Origin: a virus
Length of the DNA stretch: 50,851 nt
IMG/VR virus record: IMGVR_UViG_3300046507_000357
Span: 1 to 50,851 of that record
Strand: one strand, 5' to 3'
Positions 39,762 to 46,102 of this stretch are shown here, piece after piece; the first letter of the stretch is position 1; every line of letters starts with the position of its first letter. The notes beneath the pieces are model-generated. The model saw only the letters and a list, made by a program, of their open reading frames with translations. It had not been told where the DNA came from and searched no databases. The translations under genes were made by a program, and so were the position numbers.

Positions 39762-39841
39762 TGCTGCTCACCTTCTTGTGTGCGATTCGGATGCGTTGCG
39801 TGAGCCGATATGGCCCGCGCGGGTACGCGGGCGTCGCTCAT
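39758..39841 (-). CDS. 27-residue coupled micro-ORF
   Basis: M-S-D-A-R-V-P-A-R-A-I-S-A-H-A-T. Start and stop each overlap a neighbour by 4 bp (ATGA), and GGAAACAG precedes the ATG. It bridges the Cro-like and initiator genes. It may act in coupling rather than as a folded protein. Confidence 0.4.
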   Translation of the reverse strand: MSDARVPARAISAHATHPNRTQEGEQQ

Positions 39842-40158
39842 TCTGTTTCCTGTTCGGTTTGTTCAAGCGGAACATCAGGCAGATTGGGGATCGGCTCGAT
39901 CACGGCCGGCCCGCGCGCTTTGCCTACGAGCTTCGGCATTTCGTGGCGCAATCCGATCATGTCGATCACGGTCAGGTGCGGCTTGTTCGGTCCAACTAAC
40001 TGCGCGCTGACTCGAGCGAATTCGAGCGCCCGCTTTTTGCCGACCACCTTGTGACCGTTGCGGATGTTGCTCCAGTAGATCGCGCCGATTCCGATCACGT
40101 CGAGCAATTGATTGACGACCTTCGCCCCGTATGCGTCGTGAAATTCTTGTGCGTTCAA
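39838..40158 (-). CDS. Cro-like DNA-binding protein
   Basis: 106 residues from TTG at 40158, chosen because AAAGGAG lies seven bases upstream; earlier in-frame starts lie in the promoter. A-Y-G-A-K-V-V-N-Q-L-L-D-V-I-G-I-G-A-I-Y-W and N-G-H-K-V-V-G-K-K-R-A form a compact HTH. Divergent to the repressor and first in the leftward early operon, it has the position of Cro. Confidence 0.6.
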   Translation of the reverse strand: MNAQEFHDAYGAKVVNQLLDVIGIGAIYWSNIRNGHKVVGKKRALEFARVSAQLVGPNKPHLTVIDMIGLRHEMPKLVGKARGPAVIEPIPNLPDVPLEQTEQETE

Positions 40159-40193
40159 GTTATGGCTCCTTTGCCGGGTTATAATTGCACTAC

Positions 40194-40223
40194 AGTATAG
40201 CATCGGATACCGTTACGGTTAGC
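40194..40223 (-). promoter_or_regulatory. early leftward promoter in the switch region
   Basis: Minus-strand extended -10 TGCTATACT (TATACT at 40199-40194), with an operator GGATACC-N5-GGTTAGC (40205-40223, one arm degenerate) over the spacer/-35. On the plus strand TTGCCG-N18-GTATAG may serve the repressor. The 250-bp gap holds no supported gene. Confidence 0.5.
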
Positions 40224-40408
40224 GAGTTGCACGAAATTTTGGCGGGCGATAACCCTATGAACTTATTGAACAATGATGCTTTTACGGTTGCACTAAGCGC
40301 GGGAAACCTTCAAGATTCGAAGAACGGATGCCGCAATTTAATCGGGGTCGGCATCCGGCTAAGTGGCGTGCCTTGACGCGCCCTATACGACTAAGGATTG
40401 GGAATCAC

Positions 40409-40846
40409 ATGGCTATCGAAACGATCGACGCAGTGCGCGCACGAAACTTCCATCTGCTTTTCGAGCAGTTCAAGGAGGGGGTGAGAAGGGATGACCCGAC
40501 CGCGCCGGATCGGGGAATGCTGAGGCGCTTTGCCGCTCATCTGGAGATGAACCCCGTCTACCTGTCGAACCTGAACACAGGTTCCAAGACGATCGGTTTG
40601 CGGACGGCGCGTGAGATCGAGGCCCGGCTAAAGCTGCCGGAAGGTTGGATGGACACCGACCACACCAACAACGAAGCGGAAATGAGCGATGACGACCTGG
40701 CGTTCCGTGATTCGGTGATGGCAATGTACCGGCAGGCGCCCGAGGCGTCGCGCGCGGCCGTTTTGCGGGTGCTCCAAGCGCTGGTTCTGGGTAAACCCAT
40801 AGAGGACGTAGTTTCTACCGACAAATCGCGCAAGAAAGCGAATTAG
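40409..40846 (+). CDS. CI-like repressor (HTH, no peptidase domain)
   Basis: 145 residues from ATG at 40409. R-F-A-A-H-L-E-M-N-P-V-Y-L-S-N-L-N-T-G fits an HTH, followed by E-I-E-A-R-L-K-L-P-E-G-W-M-D, a signature of prophage repressors in this host group. The C-terminal ~55 residues are helical, perhaps for oligomerisation. There is no S24/LexA-like autocleavage domain. It is the best candidate to bind the 19-bp operators. Confidence 0.65.
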   Translation: MAIETIDAVRARNFHLLFEQFKEGVRRDDPTAPDRGMLRRFAAHLEMNPVYLSNLNTGSKTIGLRTAREIEARLKLPEGWMDTDHTNNEAEMSDDDLAFRDSVMAMYRQAPEASRAAVLRVLQALVLGKPIEDVVSTDKSRKKAN

Positions 40847-40912
40847 ACTCTCGCAAACATTTGCGGATTGTTGCAAACGCTGAAAATGTAAAAGATTGTA
40901 TCGAAACTTGTT

Positions 40913-40937
40913 GCGCGAGCGGGACTGGTGCGGATAC
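40913..40937 (+). promoter_or_regulatory. promoter-like sequence before 41003 gene
   Basis: TTGCGC, 16-bp spacer and GATACT on the plus strand; GGATACT forms one operator half-site. The rest of the gap 40847-41002 contains a small inverted repeat CGCAAA/TTTGCG and AT-rich sequence. Confidence 0.35.
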
Positions 40938-41002
40938 TCTTACATCACCGCGACGCCGTAGCGGGTAAAAGATACCGTGTTTGCAATTCAGAGGGGCTCC
41001 AA

Positions 41003-41197
41003 ATGACGAGTTTTGGCACTGCTGGCAGTACAGAGAACAAAAATGCTGCCGCTGGTGTACTGGCAGAGGGCTTATGCAGCGAAGACGGCGAATACCAGGT
41101 CGTCGCCGCTGCAGCCGCCATCCCCGCGCACATGCGCCGGGAGGTTCTGGCTCACTTGCGCGAGCTTATTTGCGCCGATACAACGCACACCGTTTAG
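41003..41197 (+). CDS. hypothetical small protein downstream of repressor
   Basis: 64 residues, M-T-S-F-G-T-A-G-S, ending R-R-E-V-L-A-H-L-R-E-L-I. AGAGGGG six bases before ATG decided the start. Same strand as the repressor; may belong to the lysogenic transcript. Family not recognised. Confidence 0.55.
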   Translation: MTSFGTAGSTENKNAAAGVLAEGLCSEDGEYQVVAAAAAIPAHMRREVLAHLRELICADTTHTV

Positions 41198-41300
41198 GTA
41201 TGCAAATAGCGCTTGCGATACTGTGAAGGTTTTGATACGATTTATCTAACATGTCGTTTTTGCGTCCAGCTTTGATGATGTGTTCATGTTGGTTCCGTTC

Positions 41301-41392
41301 GTAGATCCCCAGATCTACTTTCCGCTCCCTTCCAAGGTCGAGCGGCTTTTTATTCCTGCAAGCCGTCGCATGAGCAATCTGCGGCGGCTTTT
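41301..41392 (+). terminator. two terminator hairpins after 41003 gene
   Basis: GTAGATC-CCCA-GATCTAC (41301-41318) followed by TTT, and a 10-bp stem AAGCCGTCGC/GCGGCGGCTT (41360-41369 with 41381-41390, one G-T pair) followed by TT. They close the repressor-side plus transcript. Confidence 0.55.
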
Positions 41393-41402
41393 GCATTTCT
41401 GA

Positions 41403-41485
41403 GCCGGACCCTGGCGGTCTGTGGCATCGACAAGCGCTTGTGCGATGTTGCGGTGGCGGTTCGATTCCGTTCTCGTCTGGCGCCA
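41403..41485 (+). other. tRNA-like element, not a standard tRNA
   Basis: A 7-bp end stem GCCGGAC (41403-41409)/GTCTGGC (41475-41481) is followed by G and CCA (41483-41485). Inside is GGTTCGATTCC, a textbook T-arm sequence, and a long central hairpin (CATCG...CGATG around ACAAGCGCTTGT). The T stem is about 8 bp instead of 5, no D-arm is visible and there is no proper anticodon arm. It is a tRNA mimic or relic, not a decoding tRNA. Confidence 0.45.
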
Positions 41486-41487
41486 AA

Positions 41488-41511
41488 CAAAAAGCCAGCG
41501 CAAGGCTGGCT
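41488..41511 (-). terminator. minus-strand terminator
   Basis: AGCCAGC-N5-GCTGGCT stem (41493-41511); on the minus strand it is followed by TTTTTG. It ends the leftward unit with the 41701-41829 and 41572-41664 genes. Confidence 0.65.
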
Positions 41512-41571
41512 CTCTGCGGTCTATAACCGCAGCACAGGGTTCCGCTGACGGCGCGCCATCATGGCAGCCGC

Positions 41572-41664
41572 CTACGCGTTAGCGATCTGCTGTTCTCGCC
41601 GGTCGGTTGGTGGACTGTCGACCGGCTGACGTAATAAGCGGTTGGGCAGGTTGATCGTGTTCAT
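41572..41664 (-). CDS. 30-residue small protein
   Basis: M-N-T-I-N-L-P-N-R-L-L-R-Q-P-V-D-S-P. AAAGGA nine bases before ATG. Lies between the acidic 42-residue gene and a terminator. Function unknown. Confidence 0.5.
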   Translation of the reverse strand: MNTINLPNRLLRQPVDSPPTDRREQQIANA

Positions 41665-41700
41665 GGCTTCCGTTCCTTTTGGTTATTGCTTCGTGGTGAT

Positions 41701-41829
41701 TCAGTTGCTGTCGGCGTCGCTATCGTCTGTGTCGTCGTCCAGCTCAGGCTCGCCATAGCTCTCGTCGCAGTAGCGAGCGGCAACCCGCGCAAGGTCGGAT
41801 TCGCCTGCGGTGCTGAAAGCTGATTTCAT
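41701..41829 (-). CDS. 42-residue acidic protein
   Basis: M-K-S-A-F-S-T-A-G-E-S-D-L-A then a strongly acidic tail E-L-D-D-D-T-D-D-S-D-A-D. AGGAG six bases before ATG. Acidic tails in phage micro-proteins can mimic DNA, but nothing here proves it. Confidence 0.6.
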   Translation of the reverse strand: MKSAFSTAGESDLARVAARYCDESYGEPELDDDTDDSDADSN

Positions 41830-41955
41830 GGCGCACTCCTAATGATCCTGAGATACGTTGAAGAAGGCCCGCGGTGCTTCTGGTGCGCGCGACCGTTGAA
41901 CGGCCTGCGCTGCTGCAATCCGCTCGACAAGCTGGATTAACTGTCAAGCCAGCAT

Positions 41956-41984
41956 TTGATCGAAGGATGCCATAACAGTATCGG
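41956..41984 (+). promoter_or_regulatory. rightward promoter with variant operator
   Basis: Plus-strand TTGATC, 17-bp spacer, TATCGG, with operator GGATGCC-N5-AGTATCG (41965-41983), one base off the consensus arm. It probably starts the 42103-42870 genes and could continue into the structured RNA. The interval 41830-42102 holds no supported gene. Confidence 0.45.
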
Positions 41985-42062
41985 ACAGTGTGAGAAGTTT
42001 TCGTTACAAGTTGTATTCGTGGATACTGTTGCGCGCTTTGTGTTCGTTGGCGCACATTGCAC

Positions 42063-42081
42063 AGATGCCGTGACAGCATCA
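42063..42081. promoter_or_regulatory. variant operator AGATGCC-N5-AGCATCA
   Basis: An imperfect inverted repeat with the same 7-5-7 spacing but GATGC/GCATC arms, 22 bp upstream of the 42103 start. A further half-site GGATACT lies near 42024. The pair suggests a second-affinity site of the same regulator. Confidence 0.4.
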
Positions 42082-42102
42082 CTACAGTTGCGAGAGGACG
42101 CC

Positions 42103-42318
42103 ATGCTCACAAGTTTCCTGATTGCTGCCGTCGTGCTGCTCGCCGTTGCGTTGACCGTTTCAGTGCTGATGATGCACATGCCGCGTATTCGCGAGCGTGA
42201 CGCGCAGGCAAGGGCAAACCGACGCCGGCGAGAGATCGAGGATGCGAAGTGGCGCGAGCTTGAATCTTGCGCGGACTGGCGCGCTGAGCGGCATCGCAAT
42301 TCAACGGAGGCCGTATGA
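42103..42318 (+). CDS. small membrane-anchored basic protein
   Basis: 71 residues: M-L-T-S-F-L-I-A-A-V-V-L-L-A-V-A-L-T-V membrane segment, then a basic helix R-R-R-R-E-I-E-D-A-K-W-R. AGAGG before ATG at 42103. ATGA overlap with the next gene. Confidence 0.55.
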   Translation: MLTSFLIAAVVLLAVALTVSVLMMHMPRIRERDAQARANRRRREIEDAKWRELESCADWRAERHRNSTEAV

Positions 42319-42458
42319 GATGCGCTGTTGGTCTTATGTGCTGGCCGCTGCTCGGCTTGATGTGGTTCGCCGCGACGCTTGGTGATTCGATGGGCGATCT
42401 CGTCTACTACCTGGACGATCTGACCGATCGGATGCTTGAGTATGCGGAGGGCGAATGA
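42315..42458 (+). CDS. 47-residue small protein
   Basis: M-R-C-A-V-G-L-M-C-W-P-L-L-G-L-M-W then acidic L-D-D-L-T-D-R-M-L-E. GGAGG four bases before ATG and overlaps with both neighbours. Possible membrane-associated peptide. Confidence 0.55.
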   Translation: MRCAVGLMCWPLLGLMWFAATLGDSMGDLVYYLDDLTDRMLEYAEGE

Positions 42459-42655
42459 AGCTGACCGAAGCTATCGCCGTTGCTCGCCGCGTGATGATCG
42501 AGCATGCCGGGATCGAGGTATCGACCATTGAGATGCGCCCGCATGCGCAGCCGGTGAATCCCGACAACGTGCAGCAGGCAGAAGCCGCGGCGGCTTACAA
42601 CGCAATGTATGCGTTCACGTCGATGCTGAACACGATCGCGCCGGAGTCGGTATGA
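42455..42655 (+). CDS. hypothetical small protein
   Basis: 66 residues, M-K-L-T-E-A-I-A-V-A-R-R-V-M-I, helical with a His/Pro centre. 4-bp overlaps both sides. Function unknown. Confidence 0.55.
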   Translation: MKLTEAIAVARRVMIEHAGIEVSTIEMRPHAQPVNPDNVQQAEAAAAYNAMYAFTSMLNTIAPESV

Positions 42656-42870
42656 GCGCAGGCGCTAATGATCCGCACGACGACATCGACAAACTGTGCG
42701 ACACGATCGCCGTGTTGATGCTCGCTCTGTGCGAGAACGAATTGCTGGAGCTACCAGAAGATGCGGCCGACGCTGCGAACAAGCGCCTGCTATCGCTGCA
42801 AGGCGAGAGCCAGGTCGATGTAATCAAGGCTGGCGTCGAGGTGCTGATGCGCAGCCGGGTAGTGCACTAA
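42652..42870 (+). CDS. hypothetical small acidic protein
   Basis: 72 residues, acidic helices (D-P-H-D-D-I-D-K-L-C-D-T-I...L-E-L-P-E-D-A-A-D). GGAG five bases before ATG. Last gene before the noncoding structured region, whose first hairpin starts 4 bp later. Confidence 0.55.
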   Translation: MSAGANDPHDDIDKLCDTIAVLMLALCENELLELPEDAADAANKRLLSLQGESQVDVIKAGVEVLMRSRVVH

Positions 42871-43795
42871 AGAATTCCCTGTGTGGGAATAGCGTCGCAC
42901 GATGCTCCCCGCATCTGCGCGCAAGCAAAGGGACCGCTCAACGCAGCTAACCGTCAAACGTCGGCTCTGTGCCGCGAGCGGGTCTCTACACACTTTCATG
43001 ATTGGCGATTGGCATCCGGTCCGATTGGCCAAAGGATTGCGGTCGAAGCGGCCAGTTGCCAACCATGAGAGTGCAAACCCGATACAACCTAGCCGCCGCT
43101 GGTTAGAGACTGGGACAGCCGAAAGGCGCAGACAGCGGCCACTCTCAACGAAATCGGTCTGGGCTGATCGGGCTCCGTGGTGCACCGCGACCCGCGAGGA
43201 AGGCATCAACACAGACGCCGCATAATCGTAAGCGGCAGATTCGGAGTCGCACCGTGTGCCAGCGCTTGGCCCCGAGTGTTATGTGCGACAGGGGCAAGAA
43301 CATGCCGAGAGCAGAGACCGGACACGATTGAGGCGGGATTGATCGCCCGCTACGCACCCGGTGCGCCGGGGTGAGCAACGGCAACAGACAGGAGCAATCG
43401 GGTGAAGCCGCCCGGCCCTCGCGGTCCGCGTCTAAGGTGATGCGCCAATTCATAAGCCCAAAGCGTATCCGGTGCCTCACGAAACGAGGCTCTTTCGCGC
43501 ATGAGCGCTGCTCAGCAGTTGGCACTGTTGCCGAGTCCCGGCATATACGGGGCCGCGCTCATGCGCAAATGATTTCCCCGCGCTGCTCCCGGCTGATTGC
43601 TGTCAACCCTGCGAACTCTCCGCGCAGGCGAGGCCGGTGAGCGCGCACCTACAACCGACTGCTTGCAGTCACGCGCCTGGCCGTGGAGTGGCGCGACGCA
43701 TCACGAATAACCCCGGCAGGCCACGATAGAGCGTAAGCCGTTCCTCCCTGACCTCGGTCAGTTTCTGCGGCGCTAGGCGTGGTCAACCCTACACA
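42871..43795 (+). ncRNA. candidate large structured phage RNA (~0.9 kb)
   Basis: About 930 bp with no credible gene. Helices seen: 42874-42890 (6 bp), 42901-42915 (5 bp), 42930-42939 with 42976-42986, 43066-43073 with 43140-43147 (8 bp), a GCC-GAAA-GGC tetraloop at 43118-43127, 43269-43295, 43333-43350, 43357-43370, 43474-43490, a 12-bp perfect helix 43497-43508 with 43555-43566 enclosing three hairpins, 43608-43628, 43657-43670 and 43748-43761. Size and phage late-region position recall GOLLD/ROOL-type RNAs, but no class is assigned. Strand assumed from neighbours. Confidence 0.55.
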
Positions 43796-43804
43796 GAGGA
43801 CGCA

Positions 43805-44050
43805 ATGAACAAACTTTCACTGTTGGCCGCTGCTGCGATGGCGGCCAGCGTATGCGGTGGATACGGATTGTCGTTCTCGACGAGTGGCGGCTATCCGCAG
43901 CATGGCTTTCGAACGGATGGGCGCAGTTACAGGCAGGGAAAGTCTGCGTTTCAGGTCCGCGTCGACGATATGGTGCGCCGGAAGGCTGCGCAAACGCTCG
44001 AAGCAAACGCACGGCGAGACATGAGTCGGCAATTGAAGTCGATCAGTTGA
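43805..44050 (+). CDS. small exported protein
   Basis: 81 residues with a Sec-type N-terminus (M-N-K-L-S-L-L-A-A-A-A-M-A-A-S-V-C-G-G) and a basic mature part R-V-D-D-M-V-R-R-K-A-A-Q. AGAGGA four bases before ATG. Sits between the structured RNA and terminase. Periplasmic role unknown. Confidence 0.55.
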   Translation: MNKLSLLAAAAMAASVCGGYGLSFSTSGGYPQHGFRTDGRSYRQGKSAFQVRVDDMVRRKAAQTLEANARRDMSRQLKSIS

Positions 44051-44069
44051 GCAGGAAACGCTAACACGC

Positions 44070-44102
44070 ACCGAGCCGAGAGAAATAATCTTCCTCGGTT
44101 TT
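44070..44102 (+). terminator. terminator before terminase genes
   Basis: ACCGAG...CTCGGT stem (44070-44075 with 44094-44099) with an inner AGA/TCT pairing and a following TTTT. It separates upstream short genes from the packaging operon. Confidence 0.5.
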
Positions 44103-44133
44103 GCGAAACGATACCCCATGAACGAGGCCGCAC

Positions 44134-44691
44134 ATGGCGAAAGCATGTGGGGCGCTCACCAAATCAGGCTCGCCCTGCAAACGCGCCCCGTTAGAAGGTA
44201 AGGCGCGCTGCAAGCTGCACGGCGGCGCAAGTACAGGCCCGAAGAATCCGGCGCGTCCGATCGGCAATCAGAACGCCGCGAAGCACGGCATCTACAGCAC
44301 GGCGCTATTGCCGGGTGAGGATGAATGCGCGGGCGATCTGCGCAGTTCGATTGGCGCGGTCGAGGATGAGCTATTCATCACGCGCTTGCGGTTGCGCCGT
44401 GCACTGAAGGCAGAAGCCGACGCGATCCAATCGAACAACTTCCTGGTGATCGATAGCGAGGTTCAGCGTGACGGCGACGGTAAAGCGTATGCCGCGGCTG
44501 AGACGCATCTGAAGCGCGTCGACTACACGGCGATCATTGACCGGCTGACGGCTCGCATTGAATCGCTGGAAAAGACACGCGCGGATCTGATGAAAACGAA
44601 TGGCGGTGAGCCGCCGGCGCCGATTGGTCGCATTGAGATCGAGGTTGTCAGTGCGAAGCATAAAAATGACGATGACGGAACCGCAGGCTAG
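44134..44691 (+). CDS. terminase small subunit
   Basis: 185 residues. C-G-A-L-T-K-S-G-S-P-C-K at the start, H-G-G-A-S-T-G-P-K and G-N-Q-N-A-A-K-H-G-I-Y are typical of small terminase/packaging proteins in this phage group; a coiled-coil C-terminal half follows. It recognises the pac/cos site and recruits TerL. Overlaps terL by 26 bp. Confidence 0.8.
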   Translation: MAKACGALTKSGSPCKRAPLEGKARCKLHGGASTGPKNPARPIGNQNAAKHGIYSTALLPGEDECAGDLRSSIGAVEDELFITRLRLRRALKAEADAIQSNNFLVIDSEVQRDGDGKAYAAAETHLKRVDYTAIIDRLTARIESLEKTRADLMKTNGGEPPAPIGRIEIEVVSAKHKNDDDGTAG

Positions 44692-45919
44692 GTTCTTTCA
44701 GCTTGAGGCGAAATATCCCGGCTTCATTGGCGGCTTCGGCGTAGGTAAGACCGAGACGCTAGCCAATTGCGCGCTGCGTGACGCGATGCTGGCACCGAAC
44801 GGCATGATCGGCTTGTACGAGCCGACATATGACCTTGTGCGGCTGATTCTGGCGCCTCGGATGGAAGAAAAGCTGTCCGAGTTCGGCATCCGCTACAAGT
44901 ACAACAAGCAGGAAAACATCATCTATGCCAGCTCTGGCGGCTGTGCTGATTTCATTCTGCGCACGCTGGACAATCCGGCGCGTATAGTTGGCTACGAAAC
45001 GTATCGGGCGCATGTCGACGAGATCGACACGCTGAAAGAGGATCACGCCGAGCTTGCGTGGCAAAAGATCATCGCGCGGAATCGGCAAAAGCCCGATGGT
45101 GTGCGCGATCCGCTAAACCGCGTGTCGGTCTACACGACACCGGAAGGTTTCAGGTTCGTGTACCGGCGATGGGCTCGCGATCCTGCGCCCGGTTACGAGA
45201 TGGTGCAGGCGGCGACGATGAGCAACCCGTTCCTGCCTGATGACTATGTTGATAGTCTGCGCGCGTCATATCCGCCGCAATTGATCGAAGCGTACCTGGA
45301 AGGCCGGTTCGTCAATCTGACGAGCGGTGCTGTGTATCCAGAATTCTCGCGCACGCTCAACCATGCCGGCGTGACGCCAGAGAAGGGCGAGCCACTGCAT
45401 GCGGGCCTCGACTTCAACGTTCTAAAAATGAGTGCCGTGCTGTTCGTTGTCCGCGACGACAAGCCGTATGCGGTTGCGGAGGCAACCGGAGTGCGCGATA
45501 CGCCGGCGATGGCTGAATTGCTGGATGAGCGGTTCCGCAAACAGGGGCATAGCGTCACGATCTACCCCGACGCCAGCGGACAGAACACGACGAGCAAGAA
45601 CGCATCCGAGTCGGATCTATCCATCCTGAAGCAAAAAGGCTTCACGATTCGCGTCGACTCGACCAACCCAAGCGTCAAAGACCGAGTGAATGCGGTCAAT
45701 GCGCTGATCTTGAACGACAAAGGCGAGCGACGCCTGATGGTGAACACGCACGCGTGTCCCGTCTTTACCGAATCGCTCGAACAGCAGGCTTACGACAAAA
45801 ACGGCGCGCCGGATAAATCGAGTGGTCACGACCACACGAACGACGCCGGCGGCTACTTCCTGGTGAAGAGCTGGCCGATCGTGAAGCGCCAGACGACCGT
45901 CAGACCGCTCCACATGTAA
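44666..45919 (+). CDS. terL: terminase large subunit
   Basis: 417 residues. Walker A G-G-F-G-V-G-K-T (22-29) and Walker B A-H-V-D-E (115-119), then the nuclease domain with A-G-L-D-F-N and Y-P-D-A-S-G. ATP-driven motor that packages DNA. Start set inside the small-subunit gene at M-T-M-T-E-P-Q; M3 is the alternative. Confidence 0.9.
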   Translation: MTMTEPQARFFQLEAKYPGFIGGFGVGKTETLANCALRDAMLAPNGMIGLYEPTYDLVRLILAPRMEEKLSEFGIRYKYNKQENIIYASSGGCADFILRTLDNPARIVGYETYRAHVDEIDTLKEDHAELAWQKIIARNRQKPDGVRDPLNRVSVYTTPEGFRFVYRRWARDPAPGYEMVQAATMSNPFLPDDYVDSLRASYPPQLIEAYLEGRFVNLTSGAVYPEFSRTLNHAGVTPEKGEPLHAGLDFNVLKMSAVLFVVRDDKPYAVAEATGVRDTPAMAELLDERFRKQGHSVTIYPDASGQNTTSKNASESDLSILKQKGFTIRVDSTNPSVKDRVNAVNALILNDKGERRLMVNTHACPVFTESLEQQAYDKNGAPDKSSGHDHTNDAGGYFLVKSWPIVKRQTTVRPLHM

Positions 45920-45970
45920 CCGAACAACGGGGCGGCGCGGCCGAATATAAAGATGCTGAAACGCAAAAAA

Positions 45971-46084
45971 GCCCAAGGGCTCAGCACGTTGCGGGATGGT
46001 TGCAACGGCTTACTGCCAAGGGCTGGATGGCATCCATCTTACCAACGCGTCATTGAGTTGGCAATCGATATTGCCGCCCTCAAT
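45971..46084. other. structured terL-portal spacer
   Basis: No gene in 45920-46102. It holds an AGCC-CTTG-GGCT hairpin with T-run on the minus strand, GTTGC-N9-GCAAC (45988-46006, GGGATGG in the loop), TGGAT-GGC-ATCCA (46024-46036), and a two-part stem ATTGAG/CTCAAT enclosing GGCAAT-CGAT-ATTGCC (46052-46084). It could be a packaging site, a terminator set or an RNA leader of the portal. Confidence 0.5.
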
Positions 46085-46102
46085 AGGTAACCGAACACAC
46101 AC

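Noticed and set aside
40257-40376. Small plus-strand gene starting M-N-L-L-N-N-D upstream of the repressor
   Set aside because: No ribosome site and it overlaps the repressor leader; protein character is weak.
41403-41485. A functional tRNA gene
   Set aside because: T-stem and acceptor spacing are wrong, and D-arm and anticodon arm are absent; reported as tRNA-like only.
41830-41940. Short plus-strand frame with C-F-W-C and C-C
   Set aside because: The Cys pattern is tempting, but there is no ribosome site and it lies antisense to the leader of the 41829 gene.
42902-43225. 107-codon plus-strand frame within the structured region
   Set aside because: No ribosome site and basic, low-information composition; overlaps the long-range 8-bp helix.
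43371-43640. 89-codon plus-strand frame within the structured region
   Set aside because: Arg/Ser-rich random-looking sequence, weak start context, and it spans helices that pair across its length.
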